Positions 1-8,435 of a DNA stretch of 18,291 nt are shown here, piece after piece (the stretch's first letter is position 1; every line of letters begins with the position of its first letter). The translations under genes and the position numbers were made by a program. The notes under the pieces are model-generated. The model was not told where the DNA came from. It made no database searches and worked only from the letters and a program-made list of their open reading frames with translations. Source of the DNA: a bacterium (lineage in GTDB: Bacteria; Bacillota; Bacilli; Lactobacillales; Streptococcaceae); contig CAJNDL010000038.1 in NCBI GenBank assembly GCA_905221505.1, positions 1 through 18,291 on the forward strand, in the 5' to 3' direction.

Positions 1-63
1 ATGGGATTGGTACTTATGGCCAATAACCTCCTAAAATACAATAAGAGAACAACTCAAAATTAA
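1..63 (+). CDS. Possible C-terminal tail of an upstream surface protein (partial)
   Basis: Frame 1 is open from the window edge to a TAA at 61-63. It encodes 20 residues: a hydrophobic stretch (GLVLMANNLL) followed by a basic tail (KYNKRTTQN). This resembles the end of an LPXTG sorting signal, a membrane segment plus a short positive tail, although the two asparagines are unusual there. The stop abuts a bidirectional hairpin terminator, as expected for a gene convergent with pbp1A. In pneumococcus the neighbour downstream of pbp1A is, from memory, a convergent wall-anchored glycosidase. No LPXTG motif is in view, so the assignment is an inference from a very short piece. Confidence 0.35.
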   Translation: MGLVLMANNLLKYNKRTTQN

Positions 64-101
64 AAAGCTAGAGTTCCACAATTGGAAATCTCTAGCTTTT
101 T
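62..101. terminator. Bidirectional intrinsic terminator after pbp1A
   Basis: AAAAAGCTAGAG (62-73) pairs with CTCTAGCTTTTT (90-101). The inner arms TTCCA (74-78) and TGGAA (83-87) extend the stem. The A-run on the left becomes a U-run for leftward transcripts and the T-run on the right serves rightward ones, so the hairpin can stop both pbp1A and a convergent gene entering from the left. Confidence 0.8.
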
Positions 102-137
102 GTGGTTGAGAACTATTTTGTCTCAGGCTCTTACTTT

Positions 138-2282
138 TTATTGTTGTGGTTGCTGAACTTGTGGATTTTGTGGTGCTGGCTGTCCTTGATTTGGATCAGT
201 TACTGGAGCACTGTTGGGTTGTTGTCCTACTGTGGTGTTTGCCTGTGTAGTTGAACTTTCAGCTGTTGTAGAGGGGTTCTCTACTGACTGTGTTTGTTGG
301 GTAGAAGGTGTAGCCCAAGCATTCTTGGCACCGTTCAAAAAGACGAATTCACCACTTCTGTAGACTCCTTCAGGCATTGTCCAATCTCCAGGATGGTCAT
401 TTTGAGAGAGGGAAGTCATCATAGCACGATAGACTTTGGCAGCAACTGTGAGACCATCCCCTACAATTGGTGTGAGACGATTGGTGTAGCCTGTCCATAC
501 AGCCATTGAATATTTACGTGTATAACCTACAAACATTTCATCAGGTGCTACAAACTGAGTCGTCTTGATATGGTTTTCGATTTCTTCATCTGTATAGTTC
601 GAGGTACCTGTTTTACCAGCTTGAGGAAGCCAAGGTAGGTAGGCACCGCGACCAGTTCCGTAAGTCAAGACTGTTTTCATCATCTCTGTCATCATGTAAG
701 CAGTCGTTTCTTTCATGGCTCTTGTGCCAGGGTCAGAAAATTCTTTTTCGCTACCATCGCTAAAGACAACCTTATTGATGTACATTGGTTTGTGGTAAAT
801 ACCGCCGTTTGCGAATGCGGCATAGGCAGTGGCCATTTTTTCACTACTTGCCCCGTATTGTTTACTAGATTCGGTAGTATTACTTGAAATAGCATTTGAG
901 TAGTGAATACTTGGATAGTCGATTCCCAAGCCGTTTAGGAAACTTTTGGCTCTATCTAAACCAACCTTGTTTAGTGTCTCAACCGCAGGTACGTTACGAG
1001 ATTGTTGAAGAGCATATTGCAGAGTAATATTACCAAAATATGCTCGATCCCAGTTGTAGACAGGTGTGCTTGTTCCCGGATAGTTATAAGGAATATCATT
1101 AACCATAGTTGCAGTGGAATCATAAACACCGTATTCTATGGCAGGTGCATAATCGGTGATTGGTTTCATTGTTGAACCCCAGTCACGATTGGTTTCCACA
1201 GCTTGGTTGGTACCAAATGAAACGTTACTTGCTTGGTGACGAGCTCCAAGTTGGGCGATGACTTTACCATTTGAAACATCTACGACCGTGGATGCGACTT
1301 GCAAATCATCGTCAGGGTAAGAGACGTATTGATCGGAGTTGTAGATATCCCACAGATGTTTTTGAGCTTCTTGGTCTACATTTGTGTAAACATCCATCCC
1401 AGTAGTTAGAAGGTTATAGCCAGTTTCTTGTTCTACTTGGTCGATAACCTCTTTGAGATAATTGTCCATATATGCTGGGTAGCTATTGACTGATTTCAAA
1501 CTTTGGAGTCCATCAGTAATAGGAGTATTGATAGCCTTCTCATACTGTTCGGCAGAAATGTAGCCTTGACCTTTCATCTCTGAAAGTACCAAGTTACGAC
1601 GGTCAAGGGCAGCTTCTGGATGAGAATAGGGATCGTATTGATTCGGAGCCTGTGGCATTCCTGCTAGTAGGGCAAGTTGAGGTAGTGATAGTTCTCTCAA
1701 ATCTTTGCCGTAATAGTTTTGGGCAGCCGTCTGCATTCCATAGTTTCCGTTAGACATGTAAACTTTATTCACGTAGTAGGTCAGAATTTCTTGTTTTGTG
1801 GTTTTTTGCTCTAATTGAACAGCTAACCAAGCTTCCTGGGCTTTACGTGAAATAGTCTGATCAGAAGTGGAAGTTGAGAAATAGGTCAACTTAATTAATT
1901 GTTGGGTAAGGGTTGATCCTCCCTGGAGGGAGTTGTTTTGTAAGTTACGTAAAAAAGCTCCTATAATTCGGATGGTATCGACACCGCGATGATCGAAAAA
2001 ACGATGGTCTTCAATCGATACGATAGCCTTGACCAAATCAGTAGGAATTTCGTTGGCCTGAGCGTTTACTCGGCGTTCAGAGCCCAGATCGGCAATCAGT
2101 TCGTTTTTACTATCGAAAATCTTACTAGACGTGGTTGCGACTAATTTGCTCTCAGATAGGGCTGGGGCTTTGCTGACGTAATAGAGAAATATGCCTCCTC
2201 CCAGCATAACTGCTGTGATAAATAAAGTTAAGAAGCAGATACTCACATACTTAGCTATTCGCAGGATAGTTTGTTTGTTCAT
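138..2282 (-). CDS. pbp1A: Penicillin-binding protein 1A (class A bifunctional PBP)
   Basis: Membrane-anchored enzyme of 714 aa that polymerises lipid II (glycosyltransferase) and cross-links stem peptides (transpeptidase). A short cytoplasmic N-terminus is followed by a membrane helix at about residues 13-36. The GT51 domain has the catalytic glutamate in [10 protein letters not shown] (E91) and the [11 protein letters not shown] motif (121-131). The transpeptidase domain has S370-T-M-K with the acylated serine, S428-R-N and K557-T-G-T. The tail after about residue 655 is rich in Ser, Thr, Gln and Pro and is low complexity. All motif positions match pneumococcal PBP1a numbering and the length is close to its roughly 719 aa. 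T371 and P432 are the residues found in penicillin-susceptible alleles. Residues 574-577 read TTQF, between the usual TSQF and the resistant NTGY. The ATG overlaps the recU stop (ATGA), so the two are co-transcribed leftward and probably translationally coupled. Confidence 0.97.
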   Translation of the reverse strand: MNKQTILRIAKYVSICFLTLFITAVMLGGGIFLYYVSKAPALSESKLVATTSSKIFDSKNELIADLGSERRVNAQANEIPTDLVKAIVSIEDHRFFDHRGVDTIRIIGAFLRNLQNNSLQGGSTLTQQLIKLTYFSTSTSDQTISRKAQEAWLAVQLEQKTTKQEILTYYVNKVYMSNGNYGMQTAAQNYYGKDLRELSLPQLALLAGMPQAPNQYDPYSHPEAALDRRNLVLSEMKGQGYISAEQYEKAINTPITDGLQSLKSVNSYPAYMDNYLKEVIDQVEQETGYNLLTTGMDVYTNVDQEAQKHLWDIYNSDQYVSYPDDDLQVASTVVDVSNGKVIAQLGARHQASNVSFGTNQAVETNRDWGSTMKPITDYAPAIEYGVYDSTATMVNDIPYNYPGTSTPVYNWDRAYFGNITLQYALQQSRNVPAVETLNKVGLDRAKSFLNGLGIDYPSIHYSNAISSNTTESSKQYGASSEKMATAYAAFANGGIYHKPMYINKVVFSDGSEKEFSDPGTRAMKETTAYMMTEMMKTVLTYGTGRGAYLPWLPQAGKTGTSNYTDEEIENHIKTTQFVAPDEMFVGYTRKYSMAVWTGYTNRLTPIVGDGLTVAAKVYRAMMTSLSQNDHPGDWTMPEGVYRSGEFVFLNGAKNAWATPSTQQTQSVENPSTTAESSTTQANTTVGQQPNSAPVTDPNQGQPAPQNPQVQQPQQ

Positions 2283-2875
2283 CTTGTTTTACCACCTAAT
2301 AAATGTTCTTTGATAACATTGAGATAGGGAATTTGAGGAAAGGCACCAGCCTTGATTTCATATCCATATTCTCGAATATATCCAAGTGGCATTGATTTTT
2401 GTCCCTTATCTTGATGATAGAAGCGAATCAAATCGAATGCCGGTAATAAGTAGGTTTCTTGCAGAGAAGAAAAGTGAAGAAGGACAAAGCAGATTCCTTG
2501 TTGGGCAAGGACTTGTTCCATATGCTGAATCTGATGTGGATGGAAATTTTTCATCGGAATCGCACGTTTTTGTTTTGTTTCCTTGGCTTCAAAGTCGATG
2601 TAATATCCCTTATAAACGCCAGAATAGTCTGTCGTTGAAGCTTGTCGAAAATAGGCTTCAACAATCTTGGCACGACTTCGTTGTGGATAGTCCACTCGTA
2701 CGATTTGAATAGGAGTTGGTTTCTTGTGTATAACAGCCAAGCCCTGAGACAAATAGTAGTCGTTGGTAGCATTGATCATCTTTTCAAAAGACATTCCTCG
2801 ATTTGCGAAATTTTTGGGTTGAGAAAGAGATGTTTGTCTTTTTTGTGATGAAATTTTATGAGGATAGTTGACCAT
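2279..2875 (-). CDS. recU: Holliday junction resolvase RecU
   Basis: Cytoplasmic endonuclease of 198 aa that cuts four-way DNA junctions in recombination and chromosome segregation, and the Gram-positive counterpart of RuvC. The catalytic metal-binding cluster is visible as D83, E96 and K98 in [10 protein letters not shown] and YIDFEAKET. The spacing (13 and 15 residues) is the same as in Bacillus RecU (D88, E101, K103). The N-terminal [12 protein letters not shown] segment is also typical. The start has AAGGAG (complement of 2880-2885) just upstream. The stop overlaps the pbp1A start by 4 nt, and this recU-pbp pairing is conserved across Firmicutes. Its promoter is the extended -10 at 2908-2916. 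Confidence 0.96.
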   Translation of the reverse strand: MVNYPHKISSQKRQTSLSQPKNFANRGMSFEKMINATNDYYLSQGLAVIHKKPTPIQIVRVDYPQRSRAKIVEAYFRQASTTDYSGVYKGYYIDFEAKETKQKRAIPMKNFHPHQIQHMEQVLAQQGICFVLLHFSSLQETYLLPAFDLIRFYHQDKGQKSMPLGYIREYGYEIKAGAFPQIPYLNVIKEHLLGGKTR

Positions 2876-2886
2876 AATTCTCCTTA

Positions 2887-2915
2887 TTGGTACAATAACA
2901 TCACTCTATTATATC
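2887..2915 (+). promoter_or_regulatory. Candidate promoter of ypsA
   Basis: TTGGTA (2887-2892), a 17-nt spacer and TATATC (2910-2915) precede the ypsA start by about 27 nt. The -10 shares bases with the leftward recU -10, so the two promoters would overlap face to face. The hexamers are imperfect, so this is tentative. Confidence 0.35.
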
Positions 2916-2916
2916 A
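2908..2916 (-). promoter_or_regulatory. Extended -10 promoter of recU-pbp1A
   Basis: The minus strand reads TGATATAAT, a perfect TATAAT with the TG extension typical of pneumococcal promoters that lack a good -35. It lies 33 nt upstream of the recU ATG, with AAGGAG in between. No convincing -35 hexamer is seen 17 nt upstream. Confidence 0.6.
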
Positions 2917-2941
2917 TAAATTTGCACAGAAAGGGTTAAAA

Positions 2942-3469
2942 ATGACTACAGCTTTGGTTTTGGGCTATTCTGCTTTTGATTTGGGTTTGTTTTCTGACAA
3001 GGATCCTCGTCTTAAATTGATTAAAAAAGCGATACGTAGGGATTTAGAAGCTATGGCAGAAGATGGGGTGACTTGGCTTGTATTTACAGGGGCTTTGGGC
3101 TTTGAATATTGGGTTTTAGAGGTTGCTCAGGAGATGAAGACAGAGTACGATTTCCAGTTGGCCACCATTTTTGCTTTTGAAACCCATGGGGAAAATTGGA
3201 ATGAAGGTAATCAGATGAAACTGAGTCGCTTTAAGCAGGTAGACTTTGTCAAATATGCCTATCCTCGCTATGAACACAAGGGGCAGTTAAGAGATTACCA
3301 GCAGTTTTTACTGGAAAACACGAACAGTTCCTATCTTTTTTATGATGAAGAAAATGAAACGAAACTAGCTTATTTTTACCAAAAGATGAAAAATCAAGAG
3401 GACTATTTTATAAAGAGATTAACATTTGATCAGCTAAATGAACTTGCTGAAAATTTTTCCGAAAATTGA
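2942..3469 (+). CDS. ypsA: YpsA/DUF1273 family protein
   Basis: Cytoplasmic protein of 175 aa in the DUF1273 (YpsA) family, related to the SLOG nucleotide-binding fold. In Bacillus and Staphylococcus YpsA has been linked to cell division, but its ligand is not firmly known. The N-terminal strand [15 protein letters not shown] and the glycine-rich TGALGFEYW segment (residues 49-57) carry the family's G and E residues. The frame extends upstream to 2858, but that would run into the recU start and promoter region. The start at 2942 has AAAGGG nearby and gives the usual protein beginning MTTALVLG. It is divergent from recU and followed by gpsB, the same ypsA-gpsB order as in Bacillus. Confidence 0.9.
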   Translation: MTTALVLGYSAFDLGLFSDKDPRLKLIKKAIRRDLEAMAEDGVTWLVFTGALGFEYWVLEVAQEMKTEYDFQLATIFAFETHGENWNEGNQMKLSRFKQVDFVKYAYPRYEHKGQLRDYQQFLLENTNSSYLFYDEENETKLAYFYQKMKNQEDYFIKRLTFDQLNELAENFSEN

Positions 3470-3479
3470 AGCTTTGACC

Positions 3480-3509
3480 TTGATTTTTGTTTGCCTTTTT
3501 TTATATAAT
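3480..3509 (+). promoter_or_regulatory. Candidate gpsB promoter
   Basis: A perfect TATAAT (3504-3509) lies 29 nt before the gpsB start. TTGATT at 3480-3485 sits 18 nt upstream as a plausible -35. A better TTGACC at 3474-3479 would be spaced too far away. It lies in the 69-nt gap between ypsA and gpsB. Confidence 0.5.
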
Positions 3510-3538
3510 AATACTAGCAAGCGAGAATGGAGAGAGAC

Positions 3539-3868
3539 ATGGCAAGTATTATTTTTTCAGCGAAAGATATTTTTGAACAAGAGTTTGGACGTGAAGTCCG
3601 TGGGTATAGCAAGGTAGAAGTTGATGAGTTTTTAGACGATGTCATTAAGGACTATGAAACCTATGCTGCCTTGGTCAAGTCACTTCGTCAGGAAATTGCG
3701 GATTTGAAGGAAGAATTAGCTCGTAAACCGAAACCTTCACCAGTTCAAGCAGAGCCTATTGAAGCGGCAACTACAAGTTCTATGACGAATTTTGATATTT
3801 TAAAACGCTTGAATCGTCTTGAAAAAGAAGTGTTTGGTAAACAAATTTTAGATAACTCAGATTTCTAA
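3539..3868 (+). CDS. gpsB: Cell division regulator GpsB
   Basis: DivIVA-like cytosolic adaptor of 109 aa that links septal and peripheral peptidoglycan synthases to the division site and supports StkP activity in streptococci. The N-terminal DivIVA-type coiled-coil domain (residues 1-62) contains [23 protein letters not shown], the membrane- and PBP-binding part. A Pro/Ala linker (63-80) leads to the C-terminal oligomerising helix [17 protein letters not shown] (84-100). An in-frame ATG at 3527 exists, but GGAGAG at 3529-3534 is then the ribosome binding site for the ATG at 3539. That start gives the standard 109-residue protein. It lies immediately upstream of rnpB. Confidence 0.95.
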   Translation: MASIIFSAKDIFEQEFGREVRGYSKVEVDEFLDDVIKDYETYAALVKSLRQEIADLKEELARKPKPSPVQAEPIEAATTSSMTNFDILKRLNRLEKEVFGKQILDNSDF

Positions 3869-3882
3869 GTAGTTATTTGAGA

Positions 3883-4279
3883 TGTGCAATTTTTGGATAA
3901 TCGCGTGAGGAGAATTTCTTCTCATGAGGAAAGTCCATGCTAGCACAGGCTGTGATGCCTGTAGTGTTTGTGCTAGGCGAAACCATAAGCCTAGGGACGA
4001 GAAATCGTTACGGCAGTTGAAATGGCTAAGTCCTTGGATAGGCCAGAGTAGGCTTGAAAGTGCCACAGTGACGGAGTCTTTCTGGAAACAGAGAGAGTGG
4101 AACGCGGTAAACCCCTCAAGCTAGCAACCCAAATTTTGGTCGGGGCATGGAGTACGCGGAAACGAACGTAGTATTCTGACTGCTATCAGCTAGAGCTGTT
4201 AGTGGTAGACAGATGATTATCGAAGGAAGTGGTCCTAGTCACTTCTGGAACAAAACATGGCTTATAGAAAATTGCATAT
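3883..4279 (+). ncRNA. rnpB: RNase P RNA (bacterial type B)
   Basis: Catalytic RNA of ribonuclease P, which trims tRNA 5' leaders. Helix P1 is visible at the ends: TGCAATTTTT (3885-3894) pairs with GAAAATTGCA (4267-4276). Conserved core blocks are present in order: GAGGAAAGTCCATGC (3926-3940), CCACAGTGACGG (4063-4074), GAACGCGGTAAACCCC (4100-4115), and the 3' ACAAAACATGGCTTAT segment before P1. The position between gpsB and the YpsC-type methyltransferase is the usual Firmicutes location. Exact ends are approximate. The short ORFs in this interval are not genes. Confidence 0.95.
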
Positions 4280-4280
4280 A

Positions 4281-4316
4281 GGTTGGGGCTGAGAAATTTT
4301 CTCAACCTCATTTTTT
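4281..4316 (+). terminator. Terminator of rnpB
   Basis: GGTT (4281-4284) pairs with AACC (4304-4307), and GAGAAA (4291-4296) with TTTCTC (4298-4303). A purine-rich bulge (4285-4290) lies on the left arm. The hairpin is followed by TTTTTT at 4311-4316. It starts directly after helix P1 of the RNase P RNA. Confidence 0.7.
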
Positions 4317-4353
4317 AAAGTGGACATATAGAAAGGTCTTGCAAGACTGTAAC

Positions 4354-5511
4354 ATGAAAAAAGAATTTAATTTAATTGCAACTGTGGCAGCGGGTCTTGA
4401 GGCTGTCGTGGGACGAGAAGTGCGAGAGTTGGGTTACGATTGTCAGGTTGAAAATGGTCGTGTTCGTTTTCAAGGAGACGTGAGAGCTATTATCGAAACC
4501 AACCTCTGGCTTCGGGCAGCAGATCGTATCAAGATTATTGTAGGCACTTTCCCTGCTAAGACTTTTGAAGAGCTGTTTCAGGGAGTTTTCGCCCTAGATT
4601 GGGAAAATTATTTACCACTTGGTGCTCGGTTCCCAATTTCAAAAGCTAAATGTGTTAAATCTAAACTTCACAATGAACCAAGTGTGCAGGCTATTTCAAA
4701 GAAAGCTGTTGTTAAGAAATTGCAGAAACACTATGCCCGTCCAGAAGGTGTTCCTTTGATGGAAACTGGTCCGGAGTTCAAGATTGAGGTCTCTATTCTC
4801 AAAGATATGGCAACTGTCATGATTGATACGACAGGCTCTAGTCTCTTTAAACGAGGATATCGTACTGAAAAAGGTGGGGCTCCTATCAAGGAAAACATGG
4901 CGGCAGCTATTTTACAACTTTCTAACTGGTATCCAGACAAGCCTTTGATTGATCCGACCTGTGGTTCAGGAACTTTCTGTATCGAGGCAGTCATGATTGC
5001 TCGAAAGATGGCGCCTGGTCTTCGTCGTTCCTTTGCATTTGAGGAATGGAATTGGATTAGCGATCGCTTGATTCAGGAAGTGCGCACAGAAGCGGCTAAA
5101 AAAGTAGACCGTGAGCTTGAGTTGGATATCATGGGCTGTGATATCGATGCTCGCATGGTGGAAATTGCTAAGGCCAATGCTCAGGTAGCAGGTGTTGCAG
5201 GGGATATTACATTTAAGCAGATGCGCGTTCAGGATTTACGTTCTGATAAAATCAATGGTGTGATCATCTCAAATCCGCCTTATGGGGAACGCTTGTCAGA
5301 TGATGCAGGGGTTACCAAGCTTTATGCTGAAATGGGTCAAGTATTTGCACCGCTGAAAACGTGGAGCAAATTTATCCTAACCAGTGATGAAGCCTTTGAA
5401 AGCAAGTATGGTAGCCAAGCAGATAAGAAGCGAAAGTTATACAACGGAACCTTGAAAGTGGATCTGTATCAATATTTTGGTCAACGTGTTAAACGTCAAG
5501 AGGTAAAATAG
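4354..5511 (+). CDS. ypsC: THUMP-domain class I SAM-dependent rRNA guanine-N2 methyltransferase (YpsC/RlmL type)
   Basis: Cytoplasmic RNA methyltransferase of 385 aa. The N-terminal part holds a ferredoxin-like/THUMP RNA-binding region (about residues 5-155). The C-terminal Rossmann domain has the SAM-binding motif DPTCGSGTF (200-208), the acidic GCDID (261-265) and the catalytic NPPYGER (307-313). The NPPY signature is that of N2-guanine or N6-adenine methylases. By orthology to the RlmL family a 23S rRNA m2G modification is likely, but the target base is not shown here. A TTG at 4339 would add five residues. ATG 4354 gives the family's usual MKKEFNLIAT start, although the nearest Shine-Dalgarno-like AAAGG (4332-4336) is 17 nt away. 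mapZ follows after 12 nt, so the two are probably one transcript. Confidence 0.93.
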   Translation: MKKEFNLIATVAAGLEAVVGREVRELGYDCQVENGRVRFQGDVRAIIETNLWLRAADRIKIIVGTFPAKTFEELFQGVFALDWENYLPLGARFPISKAKCVKSKLHNEPSVQAISKKAVVKKLQKHYARPEGVPLMETGPEFKIEVSILKDMATVMIDTTGSSLFKRGYRTEKGGAPIKENMAAAILQLSNWYPDKPLIDPTCGSGTFCIEAVMIARKMAPGLRRSFAFEEWNWISDRLIQEVRTEAAKKVDRELELDIMGCDIDARMVEIAKANAQVAGVAGDITFKQMRVQDLRSDKINGVIISNPPYGERLSDDAGVTKLYAEMGQVFAPLKTWSKFILTSDEAFESKYGSQADKKRKLYNGTLKVDLYQYFGQRVKRQEVK

Positions 5512-5523
5512 AAAGGGATACTC

Positions 5524-6924
5524 ATGAGTAAGAAAAGACGGAATCGTCATAAAAAAGAAAACCAAGAACCACGATTTGATTTTGATGAAGCAAAAGAGTT
5601 AACAGTTGGTCAAGCGATTCGTAAAAATGAAGAAGTGGAAGCAGGAGTTTTGCCTGAAGATTCCATTTTGGACAAGTATGTCAAGCAACACAAAGATGAA
5701 ATCGAAGCAGATAAGTTTGCGACTCGCCAATACAAAAAAGAGGAGTTAGTCGAAACTCAGAGTCTGGATGATTTAATCCAAGAAGTGCGTGAAGCTGTAG
5801 AGGAGTCGGAAGCCTCTTCAGAGGAAGTTCCATCTTCTGAAGCTATCTTACCTCCACTGTCTTTGGATGATGAGGATAAAGACTGGGATCCTATAGTGCT
5901 AGAGGATGAAACTCCAACAGAAATGACTGAAGAAGTGGAAGAGGAGCAAAACCTTTCTCGTCTGGAACAAGAAGACTCAGAAAAGAAAAGCAAAAAAGGC
6001 TTTGTTTTAACCGCTTTGGCGCTTGTATCAGTAATTATCTGTGTCAGTGCTTATTATGTCTATCGTCAAGTGAATCGCTCGACCAAGGAGATTGAAACTT
6101 CTCAATCAACTACAGCCAATCAATCGGATGTGGATGATTTTAATACACTTTATGACGCCTTCTACACAGACAGCAATAAAACGGCTTTGAAAAATAGCCA
6201 GTTTGATAAACTGAGTCAACTGAAGACCTTGCTTGATAAGCTGGAAGGTAGTCGCGAACATGCACTTGCTAAATCTAAATATGATAGTCTAGCAACGCAA
6301 ATCAAGGCCATTCAAGATGTCAATGCACAATTTGAAAAACCAGCTATTGTTGATGGTGTTTTGGACACTAACGCTAAAGCTAAATCGGATGCTAAATTTA
6401 CAGATATTAAAACTGGCAATACTGAGATTGATAAAGTGCTAGATAAGGCTATCAGTCTTGGTAAGAGCCAGCAAACAAGCGCTTCTAGCTCAAGTTCAAG
6501 TCAAACTAGCAGTTCTAGTCAAGCAAGTTCAAATACGACTAGTGAGACAAAACCAAGTAGTTCAAATACGGCATCAAATGAAACTAGAAGTTCTCGCAGT
6601 GAAGTCAATATGGGTCTCTCGAGTGCAGGGGTTGCTGTTCAAAGAAGTGCTAGTCGTGTTGCCTACAATCAGTCTGCTATTGATGATAGTAATAACTCTG
6701 CCTGGGATTTTGCTGATGGCGTCTTGGAACAAATTCTAGCGACTTCACGTTCACGTGGCTACATCACTGGAAATCAGTACATCCTTGAACGTGTCAATAT
6801 CGTTAATGGCAATGGTTATTACAACCTCTACAAGCCAGATGGAACCTATCTCTTTACCCTTAACTGTAAGACAGGCTACTTTGTCGGAAATGGCGCTGGT
6901 CATGCGGATGACTTGGACTACTAA
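5524..6924 (+). CDS. mapZ: Mid-cell-anchored protein Z (MapZ/LocZ)
   Basis: Single-pass membrane protein of 466 aa that marks future division sites in streptococci and positions FtsZ rings. The acidic cytoplasmic region (1-155) contains T67 (KFAT) and T78 (VET), the residues phosphorylated by StkP in pneumococcal MapZ. A membrane helix spans about 159-180 ([20 protein letters not shown]). The extracellular part has a helical first subdomain (about 200-315), a Ser/Thr-rich flexible linker (about 316-360), and a C-terminal conserved subdomain that contributes to peptidoglycan binding. The length matches pneumococcal MapZ (about 464 aa). AAAGGGA lies just upstream of the ATG, 12 nt after the methyltransferase stop. 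This gene and gpsB in the same block both act in the StkP-regulated divisome. Confidence 0.95.
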   Translation: MSKKRRNRHKKENQEPRFDFDEAKELTVGQAIRKNEEVEAGVLPEDSILDKYVKQHKDEIEADKFATRQYKKEELVETQSLDDLIQEVREAVEESEASSEEVPSSEAILPPLSLDDEDKDWDPIVLEDETPTEMTEEVEEEQNLSRLEQEDSEKKSKKGFVLTALALVSVIICVSAYYVYRQVNRSTKEIETSQSTTANQSDVDDFNTLYDAFYTDSNKTALKNSQFDKLSQLKTLLDKLEGSREHALAKSKYDSLATQIKAIQDVNAQFEKPAIVDGVLDTNAKAKSDAKFTDIKTGNTEIDKVLDKAISLGKSQQTSASSSSSSQTSSSSQASSNTTSETKPSSSNTASNETRSSRSEVNMGLSSAGVAVQRSASRVAYNQSAIDDSNNSAWDFADGVLEQILATSRSRGYITGNQYILERVNIVNGNGYYNLYKPDGTYLFTLNCKTGYFVGNGAGHADDLDY

Positions 6925-6962
6925 GCAATCGTTACAAAATTCTTTCTTTTCAAAAGTAAAAA

Positions 6963-6971
6963 TGATAAAAT
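6963..6971 (+). promoter_or_regulatory. Candidate extended -10 promoter of gnd-ritR
   Basis: TGATAAAAT (6963-6971) is an extended -10 (TG-N-TAAAAT) in the 75-nt gap between mapZ and gnd. It lies 28 nt before the gnd ATG, with AAGAGGAG as ribosome binding site in between. The T-rich hexamer 17 nt upstream is a poor -35. No clear terminator for mapZ is seen in the gap. Confidence 0.4.
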
Positions 6972-6999
6972 AAAACAAATTAAACAAGAGGAGTGTCAA

Positions 7000-8424
7000 A
7001 TGACAAAAGCTAACTTTGGTGTCGTAGGTATGGCCGTAATGGGTCGTAACCTTGCCCTTAATATTGAATCACGTGGTTACACAGTTGCTATCTACAACCG
7101 TAGTAAAGAAAAAACGGAAGATGTAATTGCGTGCCATCCTGAAAAGAACTTTGTGCCAAGCTATGATGTTGAAAGTTTTGTAAACTCAATCGAAAAACCT
7201 CGTCGTATCATGCTGATGGTTCAAGCTGGACCTGGTACAGATGCTACTATCCAAGCCCTTCTTCCACACCTTGACAAAGGTGATATCTTGATTGACGGTG
7301 GAAACACTTTCTACAAAGATACTATCCGTCGTAATGAAGAATTGGCAAACTCAGGTATCAACTTTATCGGTACTGGGGTTTCTGGTGGTGAAAAAGGAGC
7401 CCTTGAAGGTCCTTCTATCATGCCTGGTGGACAAAAAGAAGCCTACGAATTGGTTGCTGATGTTCTTGAAGAAATCTCAGCTAAAGCACCAGAAGATGGC
7501 AAACCATGTGTGACTTACATCGGTCCTGATGGAGCTGGTCACTATGTGAAAATGGTTCACAACGGTATCGAGTATGGTGATATGCAATTAATCGCAGAAA
7601 GCTATGACTTGATGCAACACTTGCTAGGCCTTTCTGCAGAAGATATGGCTGAAATCTTTACTGAATGGAACAAGGGTGAATTGGACAGCTACTTGATCGA
7701 AATCACAGCTGATATCTTGAGCCGTAAAGACGATGAAGGCCAAGACGGACCAATCGTAGACTACATCCTTGATGCTGCAGGTAACAAGGGAACTGGTAAA
7801 TGGACTAGCCAATCATCACTTGATCTGGGTGTGCCATTGTCACTTATCACTGAGTCAGTATTTGCACGTTACATTTCAACTTACAAAGAAGAACGTGTGC
7901 ATGCTAGCAAGGTTCTTCCAAAACCAGTTGCCTTCAAATTTGAAGGAGATAAGGCTGAGTTGATTGAAAAGATCCGTCAAGCCCTTTACTTCTCAAAAAT
8001 CATTTCATACGCACAAGGTTTTGCGCAATTGCGTGTAGCTTCTAAAGAAAACAACTGGAACTTGCCATTTGCAGACATCGCCTCTATCTGGCGTGATGGC
8101 TGTATCATCCGTTCTCGTTTCTTGCAAAAGATTACAGATGCTTACAACCGTGATGCAGACCTTGCTAACCTTCTTTTGGATGAGTATTTCTTGGATGTTA
8201 CTGCTAAGTACCAACAAGCAGTGCGTGATATCGTAGCTCTTGCTGTTCAAGCTGGTGTACCAGTGCCAACCTTCTCAGCAGCTATTACTTACTATGATAG
8301 CTACCGTTCAGCTGACCTTCCAGCTAACTTGATTCAAGCACAACGTGACTACTTTGGTGCCCACACTTACCAACGTAAAGACAAAGAAGGAACATTCCAC
8401 TACTCTTGGTATGACGAAAAATAA
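7000..8424 (+). CDS. gnd: 6-phosphogluconate dehydrogenase, decarboxylating
   Basis: Cytosolic enzyme of the oxidative pentose phosphate pathway, 474 aa. It converts 6-phosphogluconate and NADP+ to ribulose 5-phosphate, CO2 and NADPH. The N-terminal Rossmann domain has the cofactor loop VGMAVMGRN (9-17) and NRS (33-35). The substrate signature [12 protein letters not shown] (128-139) and catalytic residues K184 and N188 with E191 in [14 protein letters not shown] are present. The C-terminal helical domain contains [13 protein letters not shown] and ends in the usual substrate-binding tail ([14 protein letters not shown]). The length is typical and no residue is missing. A good AAGAGGAG precedes the ATG. 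ritR begins 11 nt after the stop, so the two are very likely co-transcribed. Confidence 0.98.
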   Translation: MTKANFGVVGMAVMGRNLALNIESRGYTVAIYNRSKEKTEDVIACHPEKNFVPSYDVESFVNSIEKPRRIMLMVQAGPGTDATIQALLPHLDKGDILIDGGNTFYKDTIRRNEELANSGINFIGTGVSGGEKGALEGPSIMPGGQKEAYELVADVLEEISAKAPEDGKPCVTYIGPDGAGHYVKMVHNGIEYGDMQLIAESYDLMQHLLGLSAEDMAEIFTEWNKGELDSYLIEITADILSRKDDEGQDGPIVDYILDAAGNKGTGKWTSQSSLDLGVPLSLITESVFARYISTYKEERVHASKVLPKPVAFKFEGDKAELIEKIRQALYFSKIISYAQGFAQLRVASKENNWNLPFADIASIWRDGCIIRSRFLQKITDAYNRDADLANLLLDEYFLDVTAKYQQAVRDIVALAVQAGVPVPTFSAAITYYDSYRSADLPANLIQAQRDYFGAHTYQRKDKEGTFHYSWYDEK

Positions 8425-8435
8425 GTAGGTCTGCC

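Noticed and set aside
2858..2941. Upstream extension of ypsA by 28 codons
   Set aside because: It would overlap the recU start and promoter region. The ATG at 2942 has a Shine-Dalgarno-like AAAGGG and gives the normal family N-terminus.
3924..4124. 66-codon open frame inside the RNase P RNA
   Set aside because: It overlaps conserved catalytic core segments of rnpB and has no ribosome binding site. It is a chance frame.
6925..6999. CTTTTCAAAAG inverted repeat between mapZ and gnd as a terminator
   Set aside because: The stem is short and AT-only with no following T-run. Some read-through from mapZ into gnd is possible.
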